64,000 nucleotides of DNA from Mesorhizobium neociceri (GCF_013520985.1 NZ_JACDTY010000007.1:186001-250000); one strand, 5' to 3'; shown: positions 17,526 through 26,343, numbered from the stretch's first letter. Numbers and translations: made by a program. The notes: a model not told the origin generated them from the sequence alone.

Positions 17526-18077
17526 CTACCACCCCAGCCGCGGCCAGAACAAGCCGGCACGCCCACGATAGGCCTTGTATGAGTCGGCGAGCGGTGTGCG
17601 CGAAAACTTCTTCTCTTCGTCGAGCGCCGCAAACACATAGAGGACGGCAATCCCAGCGACGGGCACTACCGCCCAGATCGACCAGGTCGCGATTCCCCAC
17701 CCGATCCAGAAGATGATGTAGGACGTATAGAACGGGTGGCGGACATAGCCATAGGGGCCGTCGGTCAGCAGGCTGTGCGGATCGTCAGGCGCGAATGCGA
17801 AGCGCAGCCGCGCCTTGCGCGACGTGACAATCGCCCACCAGAACAGGGCCGAGCTTGCCAGTTCGATGACGAGCCCGATGAGCTTTGCCGAAACCGGCTG
17901 CGATTGGATCCACAGTATGGCCAGAAAGAACAGCGCCGTGGCGATGACCGCCGCCGATATCACGATGGCGCCTGGAGACATGGCCTGCGATTGGAAATGC
18001 GCCCGCATCGACCAGACATACTGGCCAAGCGTCGCGATGCTGCAGATCGAGACAAGAAGGTCGAGGGCTGGTTCCAT
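17526..18077 (-). CDS. Isoprenylcysteine methyltransferase-like integral membrane protein
   Basis: This 183-residue membrane protein has about five hydrophobic segments. The C-terminal signature is DGPYGYVRHPFYTSYIIFWIG followed by DEEKKFSRTPLADSYKAY, the SAM-binding pattern of the ICMT/PEMT-like family. The open frame extends further, but the ATG at 18077 starts directly at the first membrane segment. By family it methylates a lipid or small hydrophobic acceptor; the acceptor is unknown. A second gene of the same superfamily lies at 22100. Confidence 0.8.
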   Translation of the reverse strand: MEPALDLLVSICSIATLGQYVWSMRAHFQSQAMSPGAIVISAAVIATALFFLAILWIQSQPVSAKLIGLVIELASSALFWWAIVTSRKARLRFAFAPDDPHSLLTDGPYGYVRHPFYTSYIIFWIGWGIATWSIWAVVPVAGIAVLYVFAALDEEKKFSRTPLADSYKAYRGRAGLFWPRLGW

Positions 18078-18225
18078 TGTCGGGATTCCGCGGTGGTTGC
18101 CATGGACCCGGCGGTCACGCCGATGGTCGATTTCTAGAAATCCTTTCTTAACCACATGTTTAAAGAACATATAGAGCCCGCGATGCGATGTTGGCCTTCA
18201 GGCAAATCTGAAGGTCTAATCCAGC

Positions 18226-19083
18226 ATGAGCATTTCCGACCGCACGTTCCGCACGCCCCAGGCCGATTTGCGCCTCAGCCAGTCGTCGGGCTCCGGCATA
18301 CCCATCGTCATGATTCATGGTTCCGGCAGTTCGCGCGCCGTGTTTGCCCGTCAGTTCGACAGTCCGCTCGCCGATGCCCACCGGCTGATCGCCTTCGACC
18401 TTCCCGGCCATGGTGAGTCCTCCGATGCCCGCGACCCGGCAACCGCCTATACGATTGCCGGCCTTGCCCAGACCACAGCCCGACTTCTCGATGCCTTGGG
18501 CATCGACCGCGCCATCATCTTCGGCTGGTCGCTCGGCGGCCATGTGGCGATCGAACTTGCCAGCTTCCACCATGCGGTGAGCGGCCTGGTGCTGACCGGG
18601 GCGCCGCCGGTTTCGAGGGGGCCTCTCGGAATGTTGCGCGGCTTTCATGCCAACTGGGACATGCTGCTCGCTTCCAAGAAGGTCTACTCCGAACGCGACG
18701 TCGAGCGTTTTGAGGCGCTTTGCTTCGGCGACACCGCAAGTCCGTCTTTCCGCGAAGCCATAAGGCGCACCGACGGCAGGCTTCGCGCCGGCGTCGCGCG
18801 CAGCATGTTTGCCGGCGGCGGCGCCGACCAGAAACAGGTGGTCGAACACGCTTCGTTCCCGGTCGCTGTCATCAACGGAGAGCATGATCCGCTGGTGCGG
18901 CTGAGCTACTTCGAGACGGTGGCCTACGCCTCGCTGTGGGAACAGTGCCATGTCATATCAGGCGCCGGCCATGCACCGTTCTGGGAACAGCCGGAGCTGT
19001 TCAACCCGCTGCTGTCGCGCTTTGCCGAGGCGGTAGTGAAGCAGAGCACAGCCAGTCCTGCGCTGCAAAGCCAGGCCCGCTGA
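18226..19083 (+). CDS. Alpha/beta hydrolase
   Basis: This 285-residue protein has the alpha/beta-hydrolase fold: oxyanion segment IHGSGSSRAVF, DLPGHGESS, nucleophile elbow GWSLGGHVA with Ser in the middle, the acid in GEHDPLV and the terminal His in GAGHAPFWEQP. A full catalytic triad is therefore present. There is no signal peptide. The ATG at 18226 has GAAGGT upstream. Substrate cannot be read; candidates are esters or lactones. Confidence 0.88.
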   Translation: MSISDRTFRTPQADLRLSQSSGSGIPIVMIHGSGSSRAVFARQFDSPLADAHRLIAFDLPGHGESSDARDPATAYTIAGLAQTTARLLDALGIDRAIIFGWSLGGHVAIELASFHHAVSGLVLTGAPPVSRGPLGMLRGFHANWDMLLASKKVYSERDVERFEALCFGDTASPSFREAIRRTDGRLRAGVARSMFAGGGADQKQVVEHASFPVAVINGEHDPLVRLSYFETVAYASLWEQCHVISGAGHAPFWEQPELFNPLLSRFAEAVVKQSTASPALQSQAR

Positions 19084-19327
19084 AACTTCCCGACAGTTTC
19101 TGATCCCGGCTTCTGCCTCTCCGCCAGACGGCCGCGCATTTCTATTTTCCTTGCCCTGCCGGCTAACCCGTGGGACGATGGGTTTGGGCAGGTGGCTAAA
19201 TGAAAACAACCCCGCCCGCGACGGTCGAACAGGCCGGCCGCCGCTTACGTCAGGGTGCGATCGGCGCAAAACCGTTTCCACTTTTGCTGATCGCACTCCA
19301 AAGGCAACGCCTGAGTGGAGGTCAGCC

Positions 19328-21379
19328 ATGGGTACTCGCGCCGGAGGACGACGCACGGGACCGAAATGCATTGCCATAGTCGGTCCCTTTGCAAGCGGTA
19401 AGACGACACTTCTCGAAGCCATCCTCGCCCGTACGGGCGCCATCCCCCGCCAAAATCCTGTTTCATCGGGAAGCACCGTTTCCGATCATTCGCCCGAGGC
19501 CCGCGCCCATGCCATGAGCGTCGAGGCGACTTTTGCCACCACCGAATTCATGGGCGAGCAGCTCACCTTCGTCGACTGTCCCGGATCGATCGAATTCTCC
19601 TTCGAGGCAGAGCCGGTGCTGGCCGCCTGCGACATCGCCGTGGTCGTCGCCGAGGCCGACGAGAAGAAGATCCCCGCCTTGCAATTGATCATGCGCAAGC
19701 TCGACGATCTCGGCGTGCCGCGCATCCTGTTCCTCAACAAGGTCGACAAGGCGATCGCCGGCGTGCGCGACACACTGAAGATGCTGCAGCCGACGAGCGC
19801 GGCGCCGCTGCTGCTGCGCCAGATTCCGCTGCGCAAGGACAATGTGGTGATCGGTTCGATCGACCTGGCGCTGGAGCGCGCCTACATCTACCGCGAATAT
19901 GCCGAAAGCCAGGTTGCCGAAATACCAACTGACGACAAGGCGCGCGAGCTGGAGGCCCGTTTCTCCATGCTGGAGACGCTTGCCGACCATGACGACCAGT
20001 TGATGGAGCAGTTGCTGGAGGAGATCGAGCCGCCGAAGGACGCGGTCTTCGACGATCTGTCCGCCGACCTGCGCGCCGGCGCGGTGACCCCGGTGCTGAT
20101 CGGCACCGCCGAAAAGGGCAATGGCGTGCTGCGCCTGCTGAAAGCGATCCGCCATGACGCGCCGGACGTTGAGGCGACGCGTAAGCGGCTCGGCGTCCCG
20201 GACGGCAACCAGACCGTCGTCCAGGTGATGAAGACCATCCACACCGCGCATGGTGGCAAGCTGTCGGTGTCGCGCGTGCTCTCCGGCCAGATCGCCGATG
20301 CCGCCGAGCTTTATTTGTCGAACGGTGAGACGGCGAAGATCTCGGGCATCTACAAGATGCTCGGCAAGGACCAGTCCAAGCTCGTTGCCGCCAAGGCCGG
20401 CGACACGGTGGCGTTGGGCAAGCTGGACGAGGTCAAGACCGGCCAGACCCTGAGCTCCGCCAAGGGCGGCATGAAACCGCTGCTTACGCTGGCGCCGCCG
20501 CAGCCGGTCTTTGCCTTCGCGCTGCGGCCGAAGGAGCGCAAGGACGAGGTCAAGATGTCGGCGGCCATCCAGCGCCTGGCCGAGGAAGATCCCTCGCTCA
20601 CCCTGCGCCACAACCAGGACTCGGCCGAGACCGTGCTGTCCGGCCATGGCGAGATGCATCTGCGGGTCGTGCGCGAGCGGCTGGAAGGCAAGAACCAGAT
20701 TCCGGTCGAAGGCCATGCTCCGGCCGTTCCCTATCGCGAGACGATCCGCAAGACGGTGCAACAGCGCGGCCGTCACAAGAAGCAGTCCGGCGGCCATGGC
20801 CAGTTCGGCGATGTGGTGATCGAGATCAAGCCGCTGCCGCGCGGCTCCGGCTTCCAGTTCTCGGACACCATCACTGGCGGCGTCGTGCCCAAGACTTACA
20901 TCCAGTCGGTAGAGACCGGCGTGCGCGACTATCTGAAATCCGGCCCGCTCGGCTTCCCTGTGGTCGATGTCGCCGTCAACCTCTCCGACGGCTCCTACCA
21001 CGCGGTCGATTCCTCGGACATGGCCTTCCAGATGGCGGCCAAGCTGGCGATGAAGGAAGGCATGGCGGCCTGCTCGCCGGTGCTGCTCGAGCCGGTGATG
21101 AAGGTCGAGATCGTCACGCCGTCAGAAGCCACGTCGAAGATCATTGCGCTGATCCCGCAGCGGCGCGGCCAGATCCTCGGCTACGACGCGCGGCCCGACT
21201 GGCCCGGATGGGATGTCGTCGAGGCGACCATGCCGCAGGCCGAGATCGGCGATCTGATCATCGAACTGCGCTCGGCGACCGCCGGCGTCGCCAGCTATCG
21301 CTGTGCCTTCGATCATATGGCCGAGCTTACCGGACGGTTGGCCGACGAGGCGATGAACACCAACGGCAAGGCTGCATGA
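19328..21379 (+). CDS. Elongation factor G-like GTPase paralogue (divergent)
   Basis: This 683-residue protein has all EF-G domains in order: GTPase (P-loop GPFASGKT at 19-26, DCPG at 83-86, NKVD), domain II, domain III, domain IV (GHGQFGDVVIEI), and domain V (PQRRGQILGYD). The open frame extends upstream, but ATG 19328 with GGAGG before it places the P-loop at the N terminus. The residue after DCPG is Ser87 where translocating EF-G has the catalytic His, and the RGIT switch I motif is lost. It is therefore probably not the main translocase. Ribosome rescue, recycling or a stress role is inference. It probably has its own promoter in the 244 bp upstream. Confidence 0.88.
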   Translation: MGTRAGGRRTGPKCIAIVGPFASGKTTLLEAILARTGAIPRQNPVSSGSTVSDHSPEARAHAMSVEATFATTEFMGEQLTFVDCPGSIEFSFEAEPVLAACDIAVVVAEADEKKIPALQLIMRKLDDLGVPRILFLNKVDKAIAGVRDTLKMLQPTSAAPLLLRQIPLRKDNVVIGSIDLALERAYIYREYAESQVAEIPTDDKARELEARFSMLETLADHDDQLMEQLLEEIEPPKDAVFDDLSADLRAGAVTPVLIGTAEKGNGVLRLLKAIRHDAPDVEATRKRLGVPDGNQTVVQVMKTIHTAHGGKLSVSRVLSGQIADAAELYLSNGETAKISGIYKMLGKDQSKLVAAKAGDTVALGKLDEVKTGQTLSSAKGGMKPLLTLAPPQPVFAFALRPKERKDEVKMSAAIQRLAEEDPSLTLRHNQDSAETVLSGHGEMHLRVVRERLEGKNQIPVEGHAPAVPYRETIRKTVQQRGRHKKQSGGHGQFGDVVIEIKPLPRGSGFQFSDTITGGVVPKTYIQSVETGVRDYLKSGPLGFPVVDVAVNLSDGSYHAVDSSDMAFQMAAKLAMKEGMAACSPVLLEPVMKVEIVTPSEATSKIIALIPQRRGQILGYDARPDWPGWDVVEATMPQAEIGDLIIELRSATAGVASYRCAFDHMAELTGRLADEAMNTNGKAA

Positions 21380-21399
21380 CAGGCGGTGCTGATCCGCAC

Positions 21400-21505
21400 A
21401 AAAAACGGCGCCCGGATGATCCGGACGCCGCTCCTATTGCGGACCGTCTTCTTGGGAGGAAAACGGCAGGTCCGCCGCATGTATCCGCCGCGCCTGGCGG
21501 CACTG
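21400..21505 (-). ncRNA. Candidate AbcR-type (alpha-r15) small RNA, copy 2
   Basis: No gene fits this stretch, but on the minus strand it has the shape of a trans-acting sRNA of about 105 nt. A hairpin with GCGGACC...GGTCCGC arms presents TTTTCCTCCCAAG in its loop, and a strong terminator with a U-run ends it. The CUCCCA motif is the known target-binding element of AbcR RNAs, which repress ABC-transporter mRNAs with Hfq. A weak CTATTC at about 21512-21517 could be the -10 box; a poor -35 would fit activation by the LysR protein encoded nearby. The 5' end is an estimate. Confidence 0.6.
21406..21430 (-). terminator. Intrinsic terminator of candidate sRNA copy 2
   Basis: On the minus strand CGGCGTCCGGAT and ATCCGGGCGCCG pair (one G-U wobble) and are followed by six T residues. 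No minus-strand gene ends here, so the terminator itself is evidence for an untranslated transcript. Confidence 0.85.
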
Positions 21506-21705
21506 GCAGACGAATAGGTTCGGACGCGGTAGCCGCCTGAGCCCGGATCTTCCGAGTGATGCCCCCATCTCCCGGACGAACCAAACCGCGTCCTATGATC
21601 TGCTTAAACGATGAATCGCGCCTGCGCCATGTTACCTGAGGTTACATGTCACTGTTACGCGGCAATGCTGATCGGTTTTTTTCGGCGGTTGCGGCAGGCC
21701 TGAAA

Positions 21706-21823
21706 ACAAAAAAGCCGGATCAACGAAGATCCGGCTGAGTTTGATTGGAAGTGCCTGTTAAGGCTAACCTCCAGAGGGGAACACTCGAGGGCGCTAATGG
21801 GAGGAGAACGCGCCCAGGAGATG
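21706..21823 (-). ncRNA. Candidate AbcR-type (alpha-r15) small RNA, copy 1
   Basis: This minus-strand unit of about 118 nt has a promoter-like CTTGTT-N17-ACATAT at 21858-21830, a first hairpin with GGGCGC/GCGCCC arms and the loop TTCTCCTCCCATTA, a second TTCCCCTCTGGAGG region, and a terminator with a U-run. Length, the CUCCCA loop and the tandem arrangement with the unit at 21400 match the AbcR1/AbcR2 pair of rhizobia and Brucella. Those RNAs are encoded beside a LysR gene of the LsrB/VtlR type, which lies 0.8 kb away here. Family assignment is by pattern and synteny, not alignment. Confidence 0.65.
21712..21736 (-). terminator. Intrinsic terminator of candidate sRNA copy 1
   Basis: AGCCGGATC and GATCCGGCT form a perfect 9-bp stem with a short loop, followed on the minus strand by TTTTTTG and further T residues. 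There is no coding region ending upstream on that strand. Confidence 0.9.
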
Positions 21824-22099
21824 ATCTATATATGTGCTCATCATGCCCAAGAAACAAGCATCTATTTTGCAACACACGCATGCAAAAAGGCGCAGGCTGT
21901 GGTCTAACCCATTTTGGGGCCCGATAGGACCAGAAAAAGACTTCAAATGGCCTGCGCGAACGGCCCATTGCTGTCAAGGGACCATCACTGGGCCTGATTT
22001 CCGCGCCGAAACGCAAGAAACTGGAATGACGTCGAATCGAGCAGAGCGCGGTTATTTTTGCAGCATCGGACCGGGATAGGGTCGGCGAGGAGACCTGAA

Positions 22100-22597
22100 A
22101 TGCGGACAGCTCAGGCGATTGCCGGCAGCGCGGTCTTCTTCATCGCCGCACCTTGCATCGTCGCCGGTGTGGTGCCCTGGCTGCTGACCGACCACTACCA
22201 TCTGCCGCTATCGACTGTGCCGGGCTTCGTTCCGCTCGGCTGGCTTCTGATCCTCGCGGCAATCGCCCTGCTCGTTCATTCCTTTGCCCGCTTTGCGCTC
22301 GAAGGCCTCGGCACGCCGGCACCTGTCGCACCCACCGAGAGACTGGTGATCGGCGGCATCTACCGCCATGTCCGCAACCCGATGTATGTCGCCGTGCTGT
22401 CGATCATCCTCGGCCAGGCGCTGCTGTTTTCGAGCTGGACCGTCGTCGCCTATGCCGTCATCGGCGCGATCGCCATGGGCTCCTTTGTGAAGCTTTACGA
22501 AGAGCCGACACTGGCCAGCCGCTACGGCGCCGAATACGAGACCTACCGCCGCAACGTCCCCGGCTGGCTGCCGCGGCTGACGCCGTGGCGGGGGTAA
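22100..22597 (+). CDS. Isoprenylcysteine methyltransferase-like membrane protein
   Basis: This 165-residue integral membrane protein has about four hydrophobic segments. It carries the methyltransferase signature (LVIGGIYRHVRNPMYVAVLSIILGQ) and the downstream EEPTLASRYGAEYETYRRNVPGW motif. A lipid or small-molecule methyltransferase activity with SAM is expected from the family. ATG 22100 follows GAGGAGA. It lies between the sRNA pair and the LysR gene, converging with the latter. Confidence 0.82.
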   Translation: MRTAQAIAGSAVFFIAAPCIVAGVVPWLLTDHYHLPLSTVPGFVPLGWLLILAAIALLVHSFARFALEGLGTPAPVAPTERLVIGGIYRHVRNPMYVAVLSIILGQALLFSSWTVVAYAVIGAIAMGSFVKLYEEPTLASRYGAEYETYRRNVPGWLPRLTPWRG

Positions 22598-22619
22598 GCA
22601 GCACCTCCCAAGGGCATGT

Positions 22620-23516
22620 TTAAAACGACCAGCTGCGCGCTTTGGCGATGATGAAATCCCGGAACACGTGCAGCTTGGCCTGGTTCTTCATCGCGTCGGG
22701 ATAGGCGAAATAGGTGTCGAAGGACGGCACCTCGGTCTCTGGCAGCAGCTGCACCAGATCCGACTCCTTGGAGATCACATAGTCGGGCAGCATGGCAATG
22801 CCGGCGCCGCCCTGCACGGCGCGCTTGATCGATAAGATGTCGTTGATTTGCAGCGTCGGCACCCTTTGCCCGCCTTCGAAATCGCCGATCGTTTCCAGCC
22901 AGTTCAGCTCCGACAGATGCGACGGCACCGGCACGCCGAAGGTGACGATGCGATGGTTCTTCAGGTCTGCGACCGAGGTCGGCTTGCCGTGTTTGCCGAC
23001 ATAGGCCGGCGAGGCATAGAGGTGGAAATGCACCGTGAACAGGCGGCGCTGGATCAGGTCGGGCTGCTGCGGCTGGCGCAGCCTGATCGCGCAATCGGCC
23101 TGGCGCATGGTGAGGTCGAGTTCCTCATTGGCGAGGATCAGCTGCAGGCTGATTTCCGGATAGAGCTCGATGAATTCCTGCACCCGCTCGGTCAGCCAGC
23201 CGGCGCCGAGCCCGACTGTCGTCGTCACCCTGAGCACGCCGGACGGCCGATCCTTGGCCTCGGTCAGCCGCGACTTGATGGTCTCCAGCTTCATCAGCAC
23301 GTCATGGGCCGTGCGGAACAGCATCTCGCCCTGCTCGGTCAGCACCAGGCCGCGGGCATGCCGGTTGAATAGCGGCACGCCGACATCGTGTTCGAGCGCG
23401 CTGACCTGGCGTGAAATCGCCGATTGCGACAGATGCAATGTCTCGGCGGCATGGGTAAACGACCCAGCCTCCGCCGCAGCGTGAAACACGCGAAGCTTGT
23501 CCCAGTCCAACGCCAT
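22620..23516 (-). CDS. lsrB: LysR family regulator, LsrB/VtlR-like
   Basis: This 298-residue LysR regulator has a winged helix at the N terminus (LRVFHAAAEAGSFTHAAETLHLSQSAISRQVSALEHDVG) and a LysR substrate domain with GAGWLTERVQEF and the HLYASPAYVGKHGKP stretch. Its place next to trxB and lrp, and near the sRNA pair, matches the LsrB (Sinorhizobium) / VtlR (Brucella, Agrobacterium) locus, whose product controls abcR2, envelope and redox genes. The open frame extends upstream, but ATG 23516 gives the usual LysR length. The name rests on sequence character plus synteny. Confidence 0.82.
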   Translation of the reverse strand: MALDWDKLRVFHAAAEAGSFTHAAETLHLSQSAISRQVSALEHDVGVPLFNRHARGLVLTEQGEMLFRTAHDVLMKLETIKSRLTEAKDRPSGVLRVTTTVGLGAGWLTERVQEFIELYPEISLQLILANEELDLTMRQADCAIRLRQPQQPDLIQRRLFTVHFHLYASPAYVGKHGKPTSVADLKNHRIVTFGVPVPSHLSELNWLETIGDFEGGQRVPTLQINDILSIKRAVQGGAGIAMLPDYVISKESDLVQLLPETEVPSFDTYFAYPDAMKNQAKLHVFRDFIIAKARSWSF

Positions 23517-23596
23517 TGAGTTCCCCTCGTTCTGTTTTTGGCGTCTGAATGAAAAATCAGGCTTTTGAACGGCTTGCTCCGCCGTCTTGATAGATT

Positions 23597-24571
23597 TTAT
23601 TCCGCCGCTTCGCGGAGCACCTCGATGCCGGCCAGGTATTTTTCCGCCTCGAGCGCGGCCATGCAGCCAAGCCCGGCGGCGGTCACCGCCTGGCGGTAGA
23701 TGTCGTCGGTCACGTCGCCGGCGGCGAACACGCCGGGTACGTCGGTGCGGGTCGAATTCGGCGCCGTCCACAGATAGCCGTTCGGCTTCTGCTTCAGCTT
23801 GCCGACAAACAGCTCCACCGCCGGCGCATGGCCGATCGCCACGAACACGCCGTCGACCTTGAGATGGCTGATCTCCCCGGTCACCGCATTCCTGAGCTTC
23901 AGCCCTTCGACCGAAGGCGGCAGCGGTGTCTTGCCGGGCCGGCCGGTGATCTCGTCGACGATCGTATCCCAGATGACGCGGACATTGTCCTTCTTCAACA
24001 GCCGCTCACGCAGGATGCGCTCGGCGCGGAAATCGTTGCGCCGGTGGATGACGGTCACGCTCTTCGCCAGATTGGAGAGGTAGAGCGCCTCCTCCACCGC
24101 CGAATTGCCGCCGCCTATGACAGCGACATCCTTGCCGCGATAGAAGAAGCCGTCGCAGGTGGCACATGCCGAGACGCCGAAACCCATGAAGGTCTGTTCG
24201 GTCGGGATGCCCAACCACTTCGCCTGCGCGCCGGTGGCGATGATCAGCGCGTCGGCCGTGTAGATGGTGCCGGAATCGCCTTTGGCTCGGAACGGCCGCA
24301 CGTTGAGATCGACCTCGGTGATTATGTCGTTGATGATGTCGGTGCCGACATGCTCGGCCTGTTTCAGCATCTGTTCCATCAGCCAAGGACCCTGGATCGG
24401 ATCGGCGAAGCCGGGATAGTTTTCGACATCGGTGGTGATCATCAGCTGGCCGCCCTGCTGCAGGCCGGCGACGAGCACCGGCTTCAGCATGGCGCGCGCG
24501 GCATAAACCGCGGCGGTATAGCCGGCCGGGCCGGAACCGATGATGAGAACAGGCGCGTGCTTAGTGGTCAT
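23597..24571 (-). CDS. trxB: Thioredoxin-disulfide reductase
   Basis: This 324-residue flavoenzyme reduces thioredoxin with NADPH in the cytoplasm. It shows the FAD motif GSGPAG (12-17), the redox pair CATC (136-139), the NADPH-binding GGGNSAVEEALYLS and the C-terminal FAD motif FAAGDVTD. The ATG at 24571 has AGAGG upstream. It is 80 bp upstream of the LysR gene on the same strand, so partial co-transcription is possible, and it diverges from lrp across 256 bp that must hold both promoters. Confidence 0.96.
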   Translation of the reverse strand: MTTKHAPVLIIGSGPAGYTAAVYAARAMLKPVLVAGLQQGGQLMITTDVENYPGFADPIQGPWLMEQMLKQAEHVGTDIINDIITEVDLNVRPFRAKGDSGTIYTADALIIATGAQAKWLGIPTEQTFMGFGVSACATCDGFFYRGKDVAVIGGGNSAVEEALYLSNLAKSVTVIHRRNDFRAERILRERLLKKDNVRVIWDTIVDEITGRPGKTPLPPSVEGLKLRNAVTGEISHLKVDGVFVAIGHAPAVELFVGKLKQKPNGYLWTAPNSTRTDVPGVFAAGDVTDDIYRQAVTAAGLGCMAALEAEKYLAGIEVLREAAE

Positions 24572-24827
24572 CTAAAGCCTCTGCGGGGCAGACAATCGAG
24601 TGTGCCTTGGAAAAAGACGTGAAATGTCGCTGGTAATGTAAGGGTTGCCAACCACGCCAGCAAGACGGACAGGCCGTCGTCCCCGGAAAGCTTCGGCCCA
24701 CAGGCTTATTCGTGCAATCACCGCTTTCGTTACCGCCCGAAAATCGCCTGACCAAGGGCTGGCATCGCCACAAAAGTCGTTTAATGACGAGATCGCGAAA
24801 GATTCTTGCGCTTAAGCTGAGACAGCC

Positions 24828-25304
24828 ATGCCCCTGAAAGCCGACCTCGACGCCATCGACTGGAAGATCCTGCGCGAGCTTCAGGCCGACGGGCGCATGA
24901 CCAATGTCGAACTGTCGAGCCGCGTCGGCATTTCCGCCCCGCCTTGCCTGCGCCGTGTCCGTCGGCTGGAGGAGACCGGCATCATCCGCGGCTACCGCGC
25001 CTTGCTCAACGCGCCGGCGCTCGGCATGGATGTCGTCGCCTTCTGCCTGATCGGCCTGCACCACCAGGCTGATGCCGAGCTCAAAACCTTCGCCGAGCGC
25101 ACCCGCGGCTGGCCGATCGTGCGCGACGCCTGGATGGTGTCGGGCGAATCCGACTTTCTGCTGCATTGCGTGGCGAGCGATCTCGGCACCTTCCAGACCT
25201 TCGTCATCGAGCAACTCGCCTCGGCGCCCAATGTCGACACGGTGCGTACCGCGCTCACCATCCGCCGCGTCAAGGACGAAGGGCTGGTAGCGTTCAGCGC
25301 TTGA
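24828..25304 (+). CDS. lrp: Lrp/AsnC family transcriptional regulator
   Basis: This 158-residue regulator has the N-terminal helix-turn-helix (DLDAIDWKILRELQADGRMTNVELSSRVGISAPPCLRRVRRLEETG) and a C-terminal RAM ligand-binding domain (VSGESDFLLHCVASDLGTFQTFV). It should form octamers or dimers that bind an amino acid and regulate amino-acid or redox genes. The symbol is used in the family sense only. It is divergent from trxB, an arrangement seen in other rhizobia. Confidence 0.92.
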   Translation: MPLKADLDAIDWKILRELQADGRMTNVELSSRVGISAPPCLRRVRRLEETGIIRGYRALLNAPALGMDVVAFCLIGLHHQADAELKTFAERTRGWPIVRDAWMVSGESDFLLHCVASDLGTFQTFVIEQLASAPNVDTVRTALTIRRVKDEGLVAFSA

Positions 25305-25347
25305 TCGGGATCATTCTCGCGGCCAGTCAGGCCAAGGGCAGCACGTG

Positions 25348-26343
25348 CTATCTGCGTTCCACGGTGAGAACGACAGGCATTCCCCAGGCCACGTCCAGCG
25401 GAGCCTGAAGAAGCGATACCTTGCCATCCACGACCTGGGCTTCCCACCTCGCATAGTGCTTCAGGTGATAGTTTCCGGAGCGAACGCTCAGACCGGCGAT
25501 CGGCCCGCCATCAAGATTCAATGCCGTCTTGAGCTCAAGTTCAGCCTCGAGAAGGAAATTTGCCAGCCTGTCCAATGAGAAGAAGGCATCCTTGGTCGAA
25601 CCGACGATGATCCGGCCCTGACGGTCTTCCGCGATAAACGTTCGGTTCGCCAGCCAGTTGCTCTTGGCGCGGACATTGTTGCGGCCGTCCTCGCCAACAA
25701 GCAGCGGATAGGAAACCATGGCGTTTTCAGCATTTTCCAGGACTGCGCGCCAGTCGCGCCCGGCCAGATCGACTACCTGCGTGCCAGAGGCATTCGCAAC
25801 CCATGCCCCAGCCTTGGCATCGTACTCATCAGGTCCGAGCCTGTCGCCCTTGCTGATAAAGGGCGTGTCGGCTTCGCCCTTAAGTCCGAAATAGCTGCCA
25901 TTGACGATTAGAACGGTGCCGCACGCGCCGTCGGGATCGAGTGCCGCTTCCCACTGATCGATGTCCTTGGCACCACTGGGCTCGTTATGGGCGACGAAAC
26001 CGAATTTGGCTGGATCGAAACGGTTGAGATAGAGCCTGTCAATTTCACGATCGCCCGCCATGACGGGGATTTCTCTGACCTGGAATCCGGGCTCGGTTTC
26101 GCTCCATGAGCTGGCTCCAGCGGTCACGCCAGGAATTTCCGGCTTCAAGGCAAGCCGCATGGCAGGCGAGAGACGCGCATCATCGGGTGCAACGGTGACC
26201 CAATAGCTTCCGCCTCGGCGAAGAAGAACATTAAGCCCATACACGCCGTGTTTTTGCCAAACATACCCCACGGCTGAAAGCACAGCCAACGTTGACAAGA
26301 CAACGGCAATAGAGATCGCTTTCTTCAATGAATTCCCCCTCAT
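25348..26343 (-). CDS. Phosphodiester glycosidase family protein (NAGPA/DUF2233-like)
   Basis: This protein of about 331 residues has one N-terminal membrane anchor (ISIAVVLSTLAVLSAVGYVW) and a periplasmic domain with VNGSYFGLKGEADTPF, RTFIAEDRQGRIIVG and the signature ALNLDGGPIAGLSV, characteristic of the phosphodiester glycosidase fold. The substrate is probably a phosphate- or sugar-linked envelope component. Start choice is open: ATG 26361 and 26343 are in frame, and a TTG at 26328 follows AGGGGG at ideal distance. Base composition is a little lower in GC than around it. Confidence 0.78.
   Translation of the reverse strand: MRGNSLKKAISIAVVLSTLAVLSAVGYVWQKHGVYGLNVLLRRGGSYWVTVAPDDARLSPAMRLALKPEIPGVTAGASSWSETEPGFQVREIPVMAGDREIDRLYLNRFDPAKFGFVAHNEPSGAKDIDQWEAALDPDGACGTVLIVNGSYFGLKGEADTPFISKGDRLGPDEYDAKAGAWVANASGTQVVDLAGRDWRAVLENAENAMVSYPLLVGEDGRNNVRAKSNWLANRTFIAEDRQGRIIVGSTKDAFFSLDRLANFLLEAELELKTALNLDGGPIAGLSVRSGNYHLKHYARWEAQVVDGKVSLLQAPLDVAWGMPVVLTVERR

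Noticed and set aside
21720-22016. Minus-strand frame of 98 codons over the first sRNA candidate
   Set aside because: It spans the predicted sRNA promoter and the terminator stem, lacks a ribosome-binding site, and its product has no coding character. The terminator and promoter are better explained by a small RNA.
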